Assembly: GCA_017500855.1 (NCBI GenBank)
Contig: JAFVYC010000040.1
Coordinates: forward strand, 1-37,461
Origin: Clostridia bacterium
Lineage (GTDB): Bacteria; Bacillota; Clostridia; Christensenellales; CAG-314
Length of the DNA stretch: 37,461 nt
Direction: 5' to 3'
Positions 1 to 7,752 of this stretch are shown piece by piece. The first letter of the stretch is position 1; every line of letters starts with the position of its first letter. Made by a program: the position numbers and the translations under genes. The notes below the pieces were generated by a model. It saw nothing but the letters and a program-made list of their open reading frames with translations. It searched no databases and was not told the origin of the DNA.

Positions 1-159
1 GAGGGCAAAAAGATTCGGTACACGCCCGAACTTTTTGGAGTTTTGTTGAAAGCACCGACCAGGCGTTTGGTGGAATTTGCAAGCAGGGCAACAGGCACAA
101 TAATGACGGACCGTCGGGGACGCCGGTCCCTACGATTTTTTTTCGAGAACACGGATTAA
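1..159 (+). CDS. Possible 3' end of a gene cut by the window edge
   Basis: A frame is open from the first base to a TAA at 157-159 and would give 52 residues (begins EGKKIRYTPELFG). I do not recognise the family. The first 33 or so residues look protein-like, with mixed charge and hydrophobicity. The last 19 are encoded by a REP-like hairpin (108-143), so the original gene may have ended earlier and been extended by repeat insertion. A second frame (+3) is also open across this stretch, which weakens the call. Treat as tentative. Confidence 0.3.
   Translation, partial: EGKKIRYTPELFGVLLKAPTRRLVEFASRATGTIMTDRRGRRSLRFFFENTD
108..143 (+). terminator. REP-like hairpin with T-run
   Basis: Bases 108-113 (GGACCG) pair with 124-129 (CGGTCC) and a run of eight T follows at 136-143. 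It has the form of a rho-independent terminator. The core also resembles the GTAGGGAC...GTCC type of short palindromic repeat that is dispersed in many gut Clostridia, which is from general knowledge and not tested here. Confidence 0.55.
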
Positions 160-167
160 ACACAAAA

Positions 168-440
168 AAAATGTGTTTTGTGCTTATGTGAAAGAAAACT
201 CCCAAGGAACTTTTGTTATGTGAAATGTGCGAACACAGCAACAAATTACAAAGCACAGCAACAAATTATGTATTTCTATATTTATGTGAAACTGCACAAA
301 CAGGGTAGGCTTTTGTTCCGTGATACGGGCGAACACACAACAACAATTCTCTATGCAAGGCAACAAACAATGTGTTTTATGCTTATGTGAAAGAGAACTC
401 ACAAGGAACTTTTGTTTCGTGATGCGTGCCGGTACACACC
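168..440. repeat. Three degenerate direct repeats of about 100 bp
   Basis: Similar units begin near 168, 265 and 368. Each carries a T-rich start, TTATGTGAAA, and later a motif like CTTTTGTTNNGTGATNCG followed by CACA/AACA-rich sequence. Units one and three agree best (ATGTGTTTTNTGCTTATGTG, AACTCNCAAGGAACTTTTGT). The minus strand has an open frame across the area whose peptide repeats every 33-34 residues, but it lacks a ribosome binding site and is Cys/His-rich noise. I read this as non-coding repeat DNA. Bases 440-670 hold nothing I can assign. Confidence 0.5.
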
Positions 441-670
441 AACCATTTGAAACCAAAGCGAAAAAAACAGGGGCAAGGGTAGGGATGGCTTGCTCCTGTT
501 GGGATGAAAAAAATTGAAAATTTTTTTCAAAGGCGCTGGGAAACCGCAACTTTTGCCACAAGAATGCCTTGTTTGGGTGCAAATTGAAATGCTTTTTGCA
601 AGAAACGTTGCCCAAAACCGGCACGTTTGTGTTGGTATTGTGTTAGTTTGCGCTTGCTCCACAAAAAAGT

Positions 671-699
671 ATAAAATCCCCCCTTGTGGGAGGATTTTG
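671..699 (-). terminator. Hairpin terminator after the XRE gene
   Basis: The arms AAAATCC/GGATTTT with a C-rich/G-rich stem around TTGTG form a hairpin. Read on the minus strand it is followed by TATACTTTTTTG. It lies about 60 nt past the stop of the small XRE regulator and is probably its terminator. Confidence 0.55.
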
Positions 700-757
700 A
701 AATTTGATATTGCTTTTTGCGAAACAGTTTTGTCAACCAAACTGCTTTGAAAAAAAG

Positions 758-958
758 TTATGCTTCGATATTTTCTACGTCGATGCCGTTTGCTTTGCAG
801 AAATCAGCAAAAGCACGTTGCGCACGATAGTTGGGGTGGCAACGACCTGCTTCCCAACGGTTTACTGTTGCGAAAGCAACGCCCAATTCCTTGGCCATCA
901 TTTCTTGGCTGAGATAAAGCTTTTTTCTTACAAACTTAACTTTGTCCTTAAATTCCAT
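758..958 (-). CDS. Small XRE-family helix-turn-helix regulator
   Basis: A 66-residue protein that is essentially a lone Cro/C1-type HTH domain. The pattern RKKLYLSQEMMAKELGV...VNRWEAGRCHP gives the first helix, the SQ-start of helix 2, the turn and the recognition helix with the family's NRWE signature. There is no effector or dimerisation domain, so it would bind DNA as a small dimer. Such free-standing HTH proteins often act as autoregulators, but no target is visible. The ATG is preceded by an AGGAGAAG-type ribosome binding site. It stands alone between non-coding stretches. Confidence 0.85.
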   Translation of the reverse strand: MEFKDKVKFVRKKLYLSQEMMAKELGVAFATVNRWEAGRCHPNYRAQRAFADFCKANGIDVENIEA

Positions 959-1085
959 GATTCAACTTCTCCTACGTTAAAATAAGCGACGGTCAAACTT
1001 GTATTGTTGCGTCTGAACAAGCACGCCACTGTTTTGGTTGAATTTGCAACGCACCGTTGACAAATGCGCTACATTTTCTACCTGC

Positions 1086-1091
1086 ATTATA
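1086..1091 (-). promoter_or_regulatory. Likely -10 box for the XRE gene
   Basis: A perfect TATAAT on the minus strand, about 125 nt upstream of the XRE start. The -35 is not convincing: the nearest TTGCAA is 20 bp away instead of 17. The leader between this box and the gene has no recognised structure. The gap 1092-1260 holds nothing else I can assign. Confidence 0.4.
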
Positions 1092-1260
1092 CTACCACAT
1101 TTTTGACTTTTTTGCAATAGAAAATTGAAAAATTTATAAAAAATTATTGTAGATTATTGCACATCTCAAGGTTTGTTTATGATAGTTTAAATTTTTGCTA
1201 TGTTTTATGCGCCACACGCACCACACTTGCTTGCTGTTTGTTATACCGATGTGGCACGCA

Positions 1261-1295
1261 AAAGAAAAGTCCATTGCAAAAGCGCAATGGACCAA
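1261..1295 (-). terminator. Terminator of the chromate-transporter pair
   Basis: Perfect 9-bp arms GTCCATTGC (1269-1277) and GCAATGGAC (1284-1292) around a 6-nt loop. On the minus strand the stem is followed by TTTTCTTT. It lies about 50 nt after the stop of the second transporter gene. Confidence 0.75.
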
Positions 1296-1342
1296 AACAC
1301 CGTTGTTGTTGAAGGTGGGTTTTGACGTTGGAATTTGCCTGC

Positions 1343-2029
1343 CTACTGCTGAACGCCAAACACTCCGAACACAAGCAAGCCAAGCACTCCACTTGCCAAG
1401 ATGAGAAAAACGGGATTGATTTTTTTGTTGCCAATTTTGACAAAGGCAAATGGCGAAATGACACAAACAAGTAGCAACGAAACCCAATTGAACTCGCCAA
1501 AACTTTGCTCGGCAAAACCTTGCCATTGTTGTTGGAATTGGTCGCTAGGCAAGCCGATTGTTTGCAACAACTTTGCAACGGTTTGCTTGACGGAGAAGTT
1601 TGGCAAAATAACTTCCAACACCACGGAAACAACTGCCGACAAGATGAGGGCAACAACCACGGGGCGAATGCCGTTCAAAGCGCCCTTTACCCACTTGTTT
1701 TGCATGAACTTGTTGAGAATTTTGGTGACAACAACAATTACCACAAGGGACGGAAGCACCACGCCAACGGTGGCAATTGTTGCGCCAAGCACTCCACCGA
1801 ACACGCCAAGTTCCGCCATGCCAACCTTCATGCCAACAAAGGTTGCAAGATTGATGGAAAATGGCCCGGGGGTGGACTCGGCAATGCCCATGAAGTTGAG
1901 CAGTTCCGCCTGAGTGAGCCAGCCGTGCTTTTGCACCATTTGTTGCACCATGGGAATCATGGCGTAGCCACCACCGATTGTGAACAGACCAATTTGGAAG
2001 TACTCCCAAAAAAGCAAAAGGAAACTCAT
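1343..2029 (-). CDS. Chromate transporter family (CHR) protein, second subunit
   Basis: A 228-residue integral membrane protein of the short-chain CHR family. The N-terminus shows the family signature: FxIGLFTIGGGYAMIP followed by ESTPGPFSINLATFVG. Four to six hydrophobic helices follow. Short CHR proteins work as heterodimers of two half-size proteins encoded side by side, as here. The known activity of the family is chromate (and perhaps sulphate) transport across the cytoplasmic membrane, but many gut Clostridia carry these genes with unproven substrates. The start overlaps the stop of the upstream partner (ATGA), so translation is probably coupled. The family is secure; the substrate is inference. 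Confidence 0.88.
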   Translation of the reverse strand: MSFLLLFWEYFQIGLFTIGGGYAMIPMVQQMVQKHGWLTQAELLNFMGIAESTPGPFSINLATFVGMKVGMAELGVFGGVLGATIATVGVVLPSLVVIVVVTKILNKFMQNKWVKGALNGIRPVVVALILSAVVSVVLEVILPNFSVKQTVAKLLQTIGLPSDQFQQQWQGFAEQSFGEFNWVSLLLVCVISPFAFVKIGNKKINPVFLILASGVLGLLVFGVFGVQQ

Positions 2030-2628
2030 TGCGCACCCCCTTGCTTTTGGTCGAGCGCATTGTCGATGGGCAATTGTTGCTTTTTGCCTTGAACAAAGGT
2101 TGCCACAATTCCAACAAGGGCGCCAATCAAAATGAGAAAAATAACGTTGAAGTTAGTTGCCGTTGACACAACAAAACTGATTGCAAACATGGCAATGGAA
2201 AGTGCGTTCCACTGAACAAGTTTGGACATTTTGACAAATGCGTTGGCAATGAGCGCAACCACGCAACATTGAATTCCAGCAAAAAACGCATTGTACCACA
2301 CGTTGCCTTGGAAGGCATCCACCACGAAGTACAGCCCAATCATCAGCAAAAAGGACGGAAGCACAATGCCAAGCGTTGCCAACAGTGCGCCGGCAATGCC
2401 ACGCAATTTGTAGCCCACGTGTGTGGCTGAATTGACTGCAATGACACCGGGGGTGGACTCGGCAATGACAATCATGTCCAACATTTCTTGGGAAGTCATC
2501 CACTTTTTTTTGGCAACAAGTTGTTCTTCCAAAATGGAAATCATGGCAAGGCCACCACCAAAGGTGAAGGCGCCGGTTTTGAAGAACGTCCAAAAAAGTT
2601 GCCACAAACTTACTTTTTGTTTGTTCAT
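2026..2628 (-). CDS. Chromate transporter family (CHR) protein, first subunit
   Basis: A 200-residue membrane protein paralogous to its downstream neighbour, with the same motif order: FFKTGAFTFGGGLAMI near the N-terminus, then IAESTPGVIAVNSATHVG. The length fits a short-chain CHR half transporter. It overlaps the next gene by 4 bp, so the pair is one translational unit. No private promoter is obvious in the 88 bp upstream. It may be read through from the radical SAM gene upstream, whose good promoter is at 3641-3669. Substrate chromate is the family name, not shown here. Confidence 0.88.
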   Translation of the reverse strand: MNKQKVSLWQLFWTFFKTGAFTFGGGLAMISILEEQLVAKKKWMTSQEMLDMIVIAESTPGVIAVNSATHVGYKLRGIAGALLATLGIVLPSFLLMIGLYFVVDAFQGNVWYNAFFAGIQCCVVALIANAFVKMSKLVQWNALSIAMFAISFVVSTATNFNVIFLILIGALVGIVATFVQGKKQQLPIDNALDQKQGGAQ

Positions 2629-2716
2629 AGTTTACCACTCTCTAGTTTTTTCGCACCCTTTTTGTTGCGCAAAACCTGTTGAAAACTTGCGTTTTTTGCA
2701 ACACGGGGTGGGGTTT

Positions 2717-3619
2717 TTAGTTGTTGGGGAGCGTTGCAAGCAGTTGCAACACAAGGTCTTTGTCGAAGTTTGGCAGGTAGTCTTGCGTGGCAGATTGCAA
2801 GTCTTGCAAAAAGCCGTTTTGAAGCCCAACGTTGGAAAAATAGTCGACAATGCTGTTGTACTCGTGGCGGAAAAGTTTGCGATTGAGTTGGGGCAAAAGT
2901 TCGTCCGTCCGTGCGGGGAAGTACTGCGACATCAGGCTGACGATTGTTTGTTTGCCAAACTGCGCAATCCAATCCAACACAAGTTTGCTGTCTTCCACAA
3001 AGCCGGGAAGCACCAAATGGCGAATGATGAGCCCGTTTGTGATGTAGCCCTCGGCATTGAAAATGTCGTTGGGTTGCTGACGGCGCATTTCCTCGATTGC
3101 CTTGGTTGCCACTTGGAAATAGTTTGGGCAATTGGCAAGTTGCTTGGAAACTGTGGGGCTTGCAAACTTCAAATCCGGCAAGTACACGTCCACAAGGCCG
3201 TGCAACTGCTTCAAGGCTTCCACCTTTTCGTAGCTACCTGTGTTGTAGACCACGGGTATGGAAAGTTGGTGTTTTACCAATTGCAAAGCGCTGGCAATTT
3301 TGTTGGAAAAGTGCGTTGGAGTTACCAAATTTACGTTGGCAACGCCCATGTCTTGCAGGCGCAAAAACACGTCGGCAAGTTGCCTTGTGGTCACTTCCAC
3401 GCCCTTGGGAACGACACTTATTTCGTGGTTTTGGCAAAATCGGCATTGAAGGTTGCAACCTGCAAAAAACACCGTTCCACTGCCCTTTGTGCCGGAAACA
3501 CAAGGCTCTTCCCACATGTGTGGCGCAACACGAGAAAGCACCACGTTGTTTGTTTTACAAACTCCGTTTTGCGTGCTTCTGTTGACGTTGCAATTGCGTG
3601 GGCAAAGAGTACAGTTCAT
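2717..3619 (-). CDS. Radical SAM protein, PflA-like (COG1313 type)
   Basis: A 300-residue protein. A cysteine-rich N-terminus (MNCTLCPRNCNVNR) is followed by the radical SAM cluster motif GCNLQCRFCQNHEIS, a CX3CX2C that binds a 4Fe-4S cluster and S-adenosylmethionine. This arrangement matches the 'putative pyruvate formate-lyase activating enzyme' group (COG1313), which is distinct from true PflA. Its substrate is unknown; the extra N-terminal cysteines may hold a further cluster. The downstream gap before the transporter pair is 88 bp and includes a copy of the ACGGGGTGGGG repeat box. A strong promoter lies just upstream. Confidence 0.85.
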   Translation of the reverse strand: MNCTLCPRNCNVNRSTQNGVCKTNNVVLSRVAPHMWEEPCVSGTKGSGTVFFAGCNLQCRFCQNHEISVVPKGVEVTTRQLADVFLRLQDMGVANVNLVTPTHFSNKIASALQLVKHQLSIPVVYNTGSYEKVEALKQLHGLVDVYLPDLKFASPTVSKQLANCPNYFQVATKAIEEMRRQQPNDIFNAEGYITNGLIIRHLVLPGFVEDSKLVLDWIAQFGKQTIVSLMSQYFPARTDELLPQLNRKLFRHEYNSIVDYFSNVGLQNGFLQDLQSATQDYLPNFDKDLVLQLLATLPNN

Positions 3620-3640
3620 AGTGTTTCACCTTTTTTGTAC

Positions 3641-3669
3641 ATTATAGAACATTTTGCACCGTTTGACAA
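3641..3669 (-). promoter_or_regulatory. Promoter of the radical SAM gene
   Basis: On the minus strand TTGTCA (3669-3664), 17 bp, then TATAAT (3646-3641). This is close to the vegetative consensus. The expected transcript starts about 15 nt upstream of the gene's start codon. Confidence 0.75.
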
Positions 3670-3759
3670 GTGAAACAACTTGCTTCTGCACTTTTGTGGC
3701 AATTTTGGGTACGTTTTGCAAAAAGTACAAGTTGTTGCGCCTAGAAAACTGCCGTTGTT

Positions 3760-3780
3760 CATACACTAGCCACAAAGGAG
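3760..3780 (+). promoter_or_regulatory. Sporulation-type -10 box and RBS before sigK
   Basis: CATACACTA at 3760-3768 fits the CATAnnnTA -10 element of sigma-E/sigma-K promoters. AAAGGAG at 3774-3780 is the ribosome binding site that selects the TTG start at 3787. I cannot find a convincing -35, and a start point here would leave a very short leader. The RBS is firm; the promoter is a suggestion. Confidence 0.35.
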
Positions 3781-3786
3781 CGTGGT

Positions 3787-4464
3787 TTGTTTACCAATTT
3801 TTTGCAACTACTGAGGCACATTTTCTTTTTTACAGGCTATTTTTCCAACGGAAGTTACCCAAAGCCACTTTCGCCCAAGGAAGAAAAGGCGCTGTTGGAA
3901 AGATTTTTTCGTGGGGACAAAGGCGCACGGGAAAAATTGATTACGCACAACATGCGACTTGTGGCGCACATTGCCAAAAAGTACGGCAAAAACGACCTTG
4001 ACGACCTTGTTTCCATTGGAAGCATTGGCTTGATCAAGGGTGTGGAAAGTTACTCGCCAAACAAGGGCACGTCGCTAGCAACCTACCTTGCACGTTGCAT
4101 AGAAAACGAAATTTTGATGACTTTGAGAAGCAACAAAAAGTACCAAAACACCGTGTACTTGCAAAGCACATTGGGCGTAGACAACGAGGGCAACGAGTAC
4201 ACCCTGATGGACGTGTTGGCGGAAAGTGGCGAATCGGTTTTTCACCAGGCGGAAGTTGCCATTTTGAAAGACACTTTGCTGAAAGCCATAGACAAACACC
4301 TTTCGGAAAGGGAAGGCAAAATTTTGCACATGCGCTACGGCTTGGACGGAAGCGCACCACTGACGCAATTGGAAACTGCCGAAAAACTTGGCATTAGCCG
4401 AAGTTACATTTCTCGCATAGAAACGGGCGCATTGAAAAAACTGCGTGCCGTGTTGCAAAAATAG
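3787..4464 (+). CDS. sigK: Sporulation sigma factor sigma-K
   Basis: A 225-residue sigma-70 family protein closely following SigK. After an N-terminal hydrophobic stretch (about residues 1-22) come PKPLSPKEEKALLERF, region 2 (HNMRLVAHIAKKYG, DDLVSIGSIGLIKGVESY, LATYLARCIENEIL) and region 4 with the HTH LETAEKLGISRSYISRIE. Region 3 is reduced, as in SigE/SigK. The hydrophobic N-terminus resembles the pro-sequence that tethers B. subtilis pro-sigma-K to the mother-cell membrane until SpoIVFB cleaves it. The reading frame is uninterrupted, so no skin element is needed. The start is TTG, chosen for the AAAGGAG six bases upstream. It would direct late mother-cell genes. Confidence 0.9.
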   Translation: MFTNFLQLLRHIFFFTGYFSNGSYPKPLSPKEEKALLERFFRGDKGAREKLITHNMRLVAHIAKKYGKNDLDDLVSIGSIGLIKGVESYSPNKGTSLATYLARCIENEILMTLRSNKKYQNTVYLQSTLGVDNEGNEYTLMDVLAESGESVFHQAEVAILKDTLLKAIDKHLSEREGKILHMRYGLDGSAPLTQLETAEKLGISRSYISRIETGALKKLRAVLQK

Positions 4465-4473
4465 ATACTTTGC

Positions 4474-4509
4474 AAAAAAAAAGCGTGTTTTCCTTGGTGG
4501 AAAACACGC
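4474..4509. terminator. Shared terminator between sigK and the 73-aa gene
   Basis: Perfect 11-bp arms GCGTGTTTTCC (4483-4493) and GGAAAACACGC (4499-4509). On the minus strand the stem is followed by an uninterrupted T9, so it strongly terminates the 73-aa gene. On the plus strand the tail is only CAAATTTTG, a weaker stop for sigK 18 bp upstream. Confidence 0.8.
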
Positions 4510-4522
4510 CAAATTTTGTTGA

Positions 4523-4744
4523 TTAGATGTCGAGAATTCTCAAAATGCGTCCCTTGAGGATCATCAAAACGATGTCCGCAATGTAGATGATGTTCCAGCC
4601 GAGAACAATTCTCAAAATGCCGGCAAGAATTGCGCCTTCCTTGATTCTTGTGATGACACCACAAACAGCACTTGTGATTGGAATGATTGCCAAGATGATG
4701 CTGATGATTCTGTCAAGTCCAAAGTAGTCAGATTTTTTTGCCAT
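4523..4744 (-). CDS. Small two-helix membrane protein
   Basis: 73 residues that I do not recognise. A charged start (MAKKSDYFGLD) is followed by two hydrophobic segments (IISIILAIIPITSAVCGVI and a later stretch around GILRIVLGWNIIYIADIVLMIL) and a basic tail. The layout resembles small YqaE/Pmp3-like or similar stress membrane proteins, but the defining motifs are not clear. The start is well supported by GGAGGT eleven bases upstream. It has its own promoter and terminator, so it is an independent gene. Its amino-acid use (Ile-rich) differs from its Leu-rich neighbours. Confidence 0.75.
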   Translation of the reverse strand: MAKKSDYFGLDRIISIILAIIPITSAVCGVITRIKEGAILAGILRIVLGWNIIYIADIVLMILKGRILRILDI

Positions 4745-4770
4745 TGGTAGATACCTCCGTTTTTTGTTCT

Positions 4771-4799
4771 ATTATACCACATCTTAGCCAAACTTTCAA
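4771..4799 (-). promoter_or_regulatory. Promoter of the 73-aa membrane protein gene
   Basis: Minus strand TTGAAA (4799-4794), 17-bp spacer, TATAAT (4776-4771), about 25 bp from the start codon. Confidence 0.7.
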
Positions 4800-4868
4800 T
4801 AGGGTTTTTGAAAAAAGTTTGCTTTTTTATAGTACTGTTTTTGCAAGGTTTTTGTTACTTGAAGTTGG

Positions 4869-5348
4869 CTACTCCACCACAATTGTGCGCTTGTTGATGC
4901 AGTGCAAAAACTTTTGAAAACCGCTTTGGCAAAGCACCACCGTTGCAGTGTTGTCGCAAGGGTGAAACTTGACGTTTGGCGCCTCTAGCACGCTTTTGTG
5001 GATGAGCAGGGGTGCGTTTGTTTGTGTTTCGTTGAGAAAAGCAAATGGGGAAACGCAACCACGATGCACGCCCAAATGGTCGAAAAGCACCTGTTCGGTG
5101 GCAAATTCGAACTTGGCGCACCCAACGTAGCTTGCCAAACCACGCATTTCCGCACGCACGTCGAAGGGTAGCACCACCAGGTAGTAGTTGCTACTTTTTT
5201 TGTCCTTGACGTACAGGCTTTTGCACGACATGCAGTTTTCCACGTGCACAACTTGCTTGGATTCTTCCGTGGTGACAACGGCTTGGTGGCGAATGAGCGT
5301 GTACCCCACGCCAATGCTTTGAAGATAGTTTGTTACTTTTGCAATCAT
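4869..5348 (-). CDS. YbaK/ProX-type aminoacyl-tRNA deacylase
   Basis: 159 residues from the ATG at 5348, where the MIAKVTNYLQSIGVGYTLIRH opening matches the family N-terminus. A longer in-frame version to 5405 has no family similarity at its start. Family features are EESKQVVHVENCMSCKSLYVKD, with the conserved lysine of the deacylase pocket, and YYLVVLPFDVRAEM, followed by the end pattern HRGCVSPFAFLNE, close to the GSVSPFGL-type motif. These proteins hydrolyse mischarged tRNA, for example Cys- or Ala-tRNAPro. The precise substrate cannot be read from sequence. It follows cwlD by about 80 bp on the same strand. Confidence 0.82.
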   Translation of the reverse strand: MIAKVTNYLQSIGVGYTLIRHQAVVTTEESKQVVHVENCMSCKSLYVKDKKSSNYYLVVLPFDVRAEMRGLASYVGCAKFEFATEQVLFDHLGVHRGCVSPFAFLNETQTNAPLLIHKSVLEAPNVKFHPCDNTATVVLCQSGFQKFLHCINKRTIVVE

Positions 5349-5427
5349 GCTTGTATTGTAGTACACAATTGCAAATTTTGCAAGCCAAACGGGGGCATTT
5401 GGCAAAATTACTTGAAAATTTCCACGC

Positions 5428-6153
5428 CTAGGTGGAATACAAGTACAACATCATTCCGTTGAAGATGCTTTGGCAAATTTGCTGGCGGTACACGTCCGTT
5501 TGCAAGTTTTGCCAGTCGGTTGGGTTAGACAAAAATCCGCACTCCACAATTATGGCAGGGCAGGGGGAAACTCGGCACACAAAAAAGTCGCCACCTAGTG
5601 CGCTGTGGGCGTTGCCCGTTAAACTGTTCAAACTTTGTTGCACGCTTTGGGCAAATTGGCTGTCGCTTCCACTTTGGTAAAACACTTGCGGGCCACTGCG
5701 AATGCTTTGGGAAAACTTGTTCATGTGGATGCTGACAACCAAATTGGCGTTGCTTTGCAAAATTATTTGTTGGCGTTTTTGCATGTCTCGGCGCTTGAAG
5801 CCTTGGGTGGGCAATCCGTACAAGCCGTCCTTGCCGTGGCGAGTGTACACCACGTTGAAACCGCACGTTTCCAACAGGTTGCCAAGGCTTTTGCTGTAGG
5901 CAAGGTTGAGGTCGGATTCCTTCACGCCGTCCACTTGCACGCCACCGTCTATTCCACCGTGGCCGGCATCCACCACAATTGTGAAGTTGACAGAGCCCGT
6001 GCCTTGCGACGGATTTTTGTTGCAAAGGTACACGCACAGCACCAACTGCGATGCCACCAACAGCACAAGAAGCACAACGGCAATTTTTTTGGCAAACTTT
6101 TTCACATCCACCACCACACACAGGCAAGATTTCCACAACTTGTTGCAAGGCAA
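5428..6153 (-). CDS. cwlD: N-acetylmuramoyl-L-alanine amidase, CwlD type
   Basis: 241 residues. One membrane helix near residues 24-44 (VVLLVLLVASQLVLCVYL) is followed by an Amidase_3 domain. The zinc site is visible: DAGHGG (His65), KESDLNLAY (Glu79) and VSIHMN (His143), with the catalytic Glu204 in IIVECGFLSN. The RR/Q-type segment FKRRDMQKRQQI is typical of CwlD. Size and single-anchor layout match CwlD, which cleaves stem peptides so that GerS/PdaA can make muramic-delta-lactam in the spore cortex. That fits the nearby sigK. The start is TTG at 6153, chosen because AAGGG lies five bases upstream; in-frame GTG codons near residue 13-17 are alternatives. Confidence 0.88.
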   Translation of the reverse strand: MPCNKLWKSCLCVVVDVKKFAKKIAVVLLVLLVASQLVLCVYLCNKNPSQGTGSVNFTIVVDAGHGGIDGGVQVDGVKESDLNLAYSKSLGNLLETCGFNVVYTRHGKDGLYGLPTQGFKRRDMQKRQQIILQSNANLVVSIHMNKFSQSIRSGPQVFYQSGSDSQFAQSVQQSLNSLTGNAHSALGGDFFVCRVSPCPAIIVECGFLSNPTDWQNLQTDVYRQQICQSIFNGMMLYLYST

Positions 6154-6226
6154 AAATGCCCTTCAAAAGCAAACGTTTGTCATTTTTCGGCAAAAATAGA
6201 CAACTTTTGAGCAAAAGTGCAGTAAG

Positions 6227-6280
6227 TTGTGCACTTATCCACAAAGTTATCCACAGTTGTCCACAATGCGGTGGACAACC
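6227..6280. other. Cluster of DnaA-box-like 9-mers
   Basis: Two perfect TTATCCACA sites (6235-6243 and 6247-6255) and TTGTCCACA (6257-6265) lie head to tail. An inverted near-match TTGTCCACC reads on the minus strand at 6279-6271, and a looser TTGTGCACT begins at 6227. The cluster sits between the divergent cwlD and ferritin-like genes. It could be a DnaA-binding regulatory cluster of the kind known outside oriC in Bacillus, or part of an origin. No dnaA, dnaN, rpmH or gyrase gene is present in the window. The rest of the gap (6281-6490) has no other feature I can support. Confidence 0.6.
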
Positions 6281-6510
6281 TGTTTCACAACTGCTGTGGA
6301 ACGGACAAGTTGTTGGTTGTTGTACATTCTATGCCACAACAATGCTGTGTAGCACAGGTTTTTTGGCGCAAAACTCACGCTACTTTTGAAAATTCAACAT
6401 ATTTGAAGCATAGTATCAAAAGGCGCAAAGTTGCAAAAAAGGTTGCAAAACAGGTGTAAATTTTGCCAAGCAAGGCAACACTTGAACAAAAAAAAGGAGC
6501 GTGAAAACAA

Positions 6511-7752
6511 ATGTCTTTTAACCCATTTTTGGAAAAGCCACTAAAAGTCAAGCAACAGTTCTACAACTGGAAGGAACTTTCGCCCATGCCCTACAACAAG
6601 TTTGACGTGGACCCCTACACGAAGGTGCGAATCATTTTGGCAAACGGTGCCGAGTACGAAGCCGTGTGGTTTTCCCACCAGTACCACCGCCACGAAGTAG
6701 ACAACGACGTGAGGCGAGAACTTGCCGTGTTGCGCCGAAAGGAACAGCAACAACAAAAGCGCATTTCCGCATTGAAGCCCATTGGAGAGGGCATTTTGGA
6801 ACACACCATTGGCTACGAACAACTTGCAGTTGACTTGACGGCAATTTTTGCCCAACGAGAAAGCGACAAGTACGTGAAAAAAGCCATGGACTTTGCGTTG
6901 TTGGAGGATTTCGACCACTTGTACCGCTATGCCGACTTGTTGGAAATGGACAAGGGCATTCTTGCGGAAAAACTAGTGGGCAACTACACCGAACTTATGC
7001 CCGGGCGCCCCACCATTGCCGAACACCGCTACCCAATGGACGACATCAAGCGCTACGTCAACTACAAACAGGCAAATTTGCTGACCAAACTGCAAATAAA
7101 CATTCTTACCGCTGCCGAGCAACAAACAATGAACTACTACATGAGCCAAGCAGGCTTCTACCACAACAAACTTGGCAGACAACTTATTTCCGAAATTGGC
7201 ATGATAGAAGAGCAACACGTTTCGCTGTACGGCGGGCTGAAGGACACAACTTGCACTTGGGCGGAAGAACTTGTGATGCACGAGTACACCGAGTGCTACC
7301 TGTACTACAGTTTGTGGCAAGACGAAACGGACAACTACGTCAAATGCATTTGGGAACAGCACTTCAACGACGAACTTGCGCACTTGCACAAGGCTGTGGA
7401 ACTGTTGCAAAAAACGGAAAACAAAGTTTGGCAACAAGTTGTGCCTGATGGCGCATTCCCCGAGTTGTTGAAGTTTGGCTCCAACATCGACTACGTGCGC
7501 AAGGTGCTGAAAAACACCATCAACCTTACAGGCGACATGGAAGACTACGTTGACGTTGGAAAGTTGGGCAAGGACAGCAACTTTGCTTGCTACCAACAAA
7601 CTGTGAACAAGTGCGACAAGGACGTTGCAAGCCACAAAGTGATTGCAAAGTACATTGCCGACAACGACAAAGACTACCGTTTTGAAACAGCCGAACACCC
7701 CGTTGAAGAACTGCGAGACAGAACTTGCGACAACACCACCATTGCACGATGA
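6511..7752 (+). CDS. Ferritin-like protein of unknown function
   Basis: 413 residues, no named family recognised. Two helical regions carry the Glu/His spacing of ferritin-like di-metal proteins. Residues 95-145 have EHTIGYEQLAVDL and LLEDFDHLYRYADLL. Residues 228-300 have IEEQH (Glu233, His236), HEYTE (Glu258, Glu261) and DELAHLH (Glu288, His291). The second set could form a complete four-helix di-iron or di-manganese site, so this may be a tandem ferritin-like protein. No signal peptide is seen. Residues 60-85 are a charged, Gln-rich helix. The RBS AAAGGAG is ten bases before the ATG. Its stop overlaps a 42-aa frame, and a terminator follows. Peroxide or metal handling is inference only. 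Confidence 0.8.
   Translation: MSFNPFLEKPLKVKQQFYNWKELSPMPYNKFDVDPYTKVRIILANGAEYEAVWFSHQYHRHEVDNDVRRELAVLRRKEQQQQKRISALKPIGEGILEHTIGYEQLAVDLTAIFAQRESDKYVKKAMDFALLEDFDHLYRYADLLEMDKGILAEKLVGNYTELMPGRPTIAEHRYPMDDIKRYVNYKQANLLTKLQINILTAAEQQTMNYYMSQAGFYHNKLGRQLISEIGMIEEQHVSLYGGLKDTTCTWAEELVMHEYTECYLYYSLWQDETDNYVKCIWEQHFNDELAHLHKAVELLQKTENKVWQQVVPDGAFPELLKFGSNIDYVRKVLKNTINLTGDMEDYVDVGKLGKDSNFACYQQTVNKCDKDVASHKVIAKYIADNDKDYRFETAEHPVEELRDRTCDNTTIAR

Noticed and set aside
184..624. A 146-codon minus-strand frame
   Set aside because: Composed of degenerate repeats, no RBS, low-complexity Cys/His peptide.
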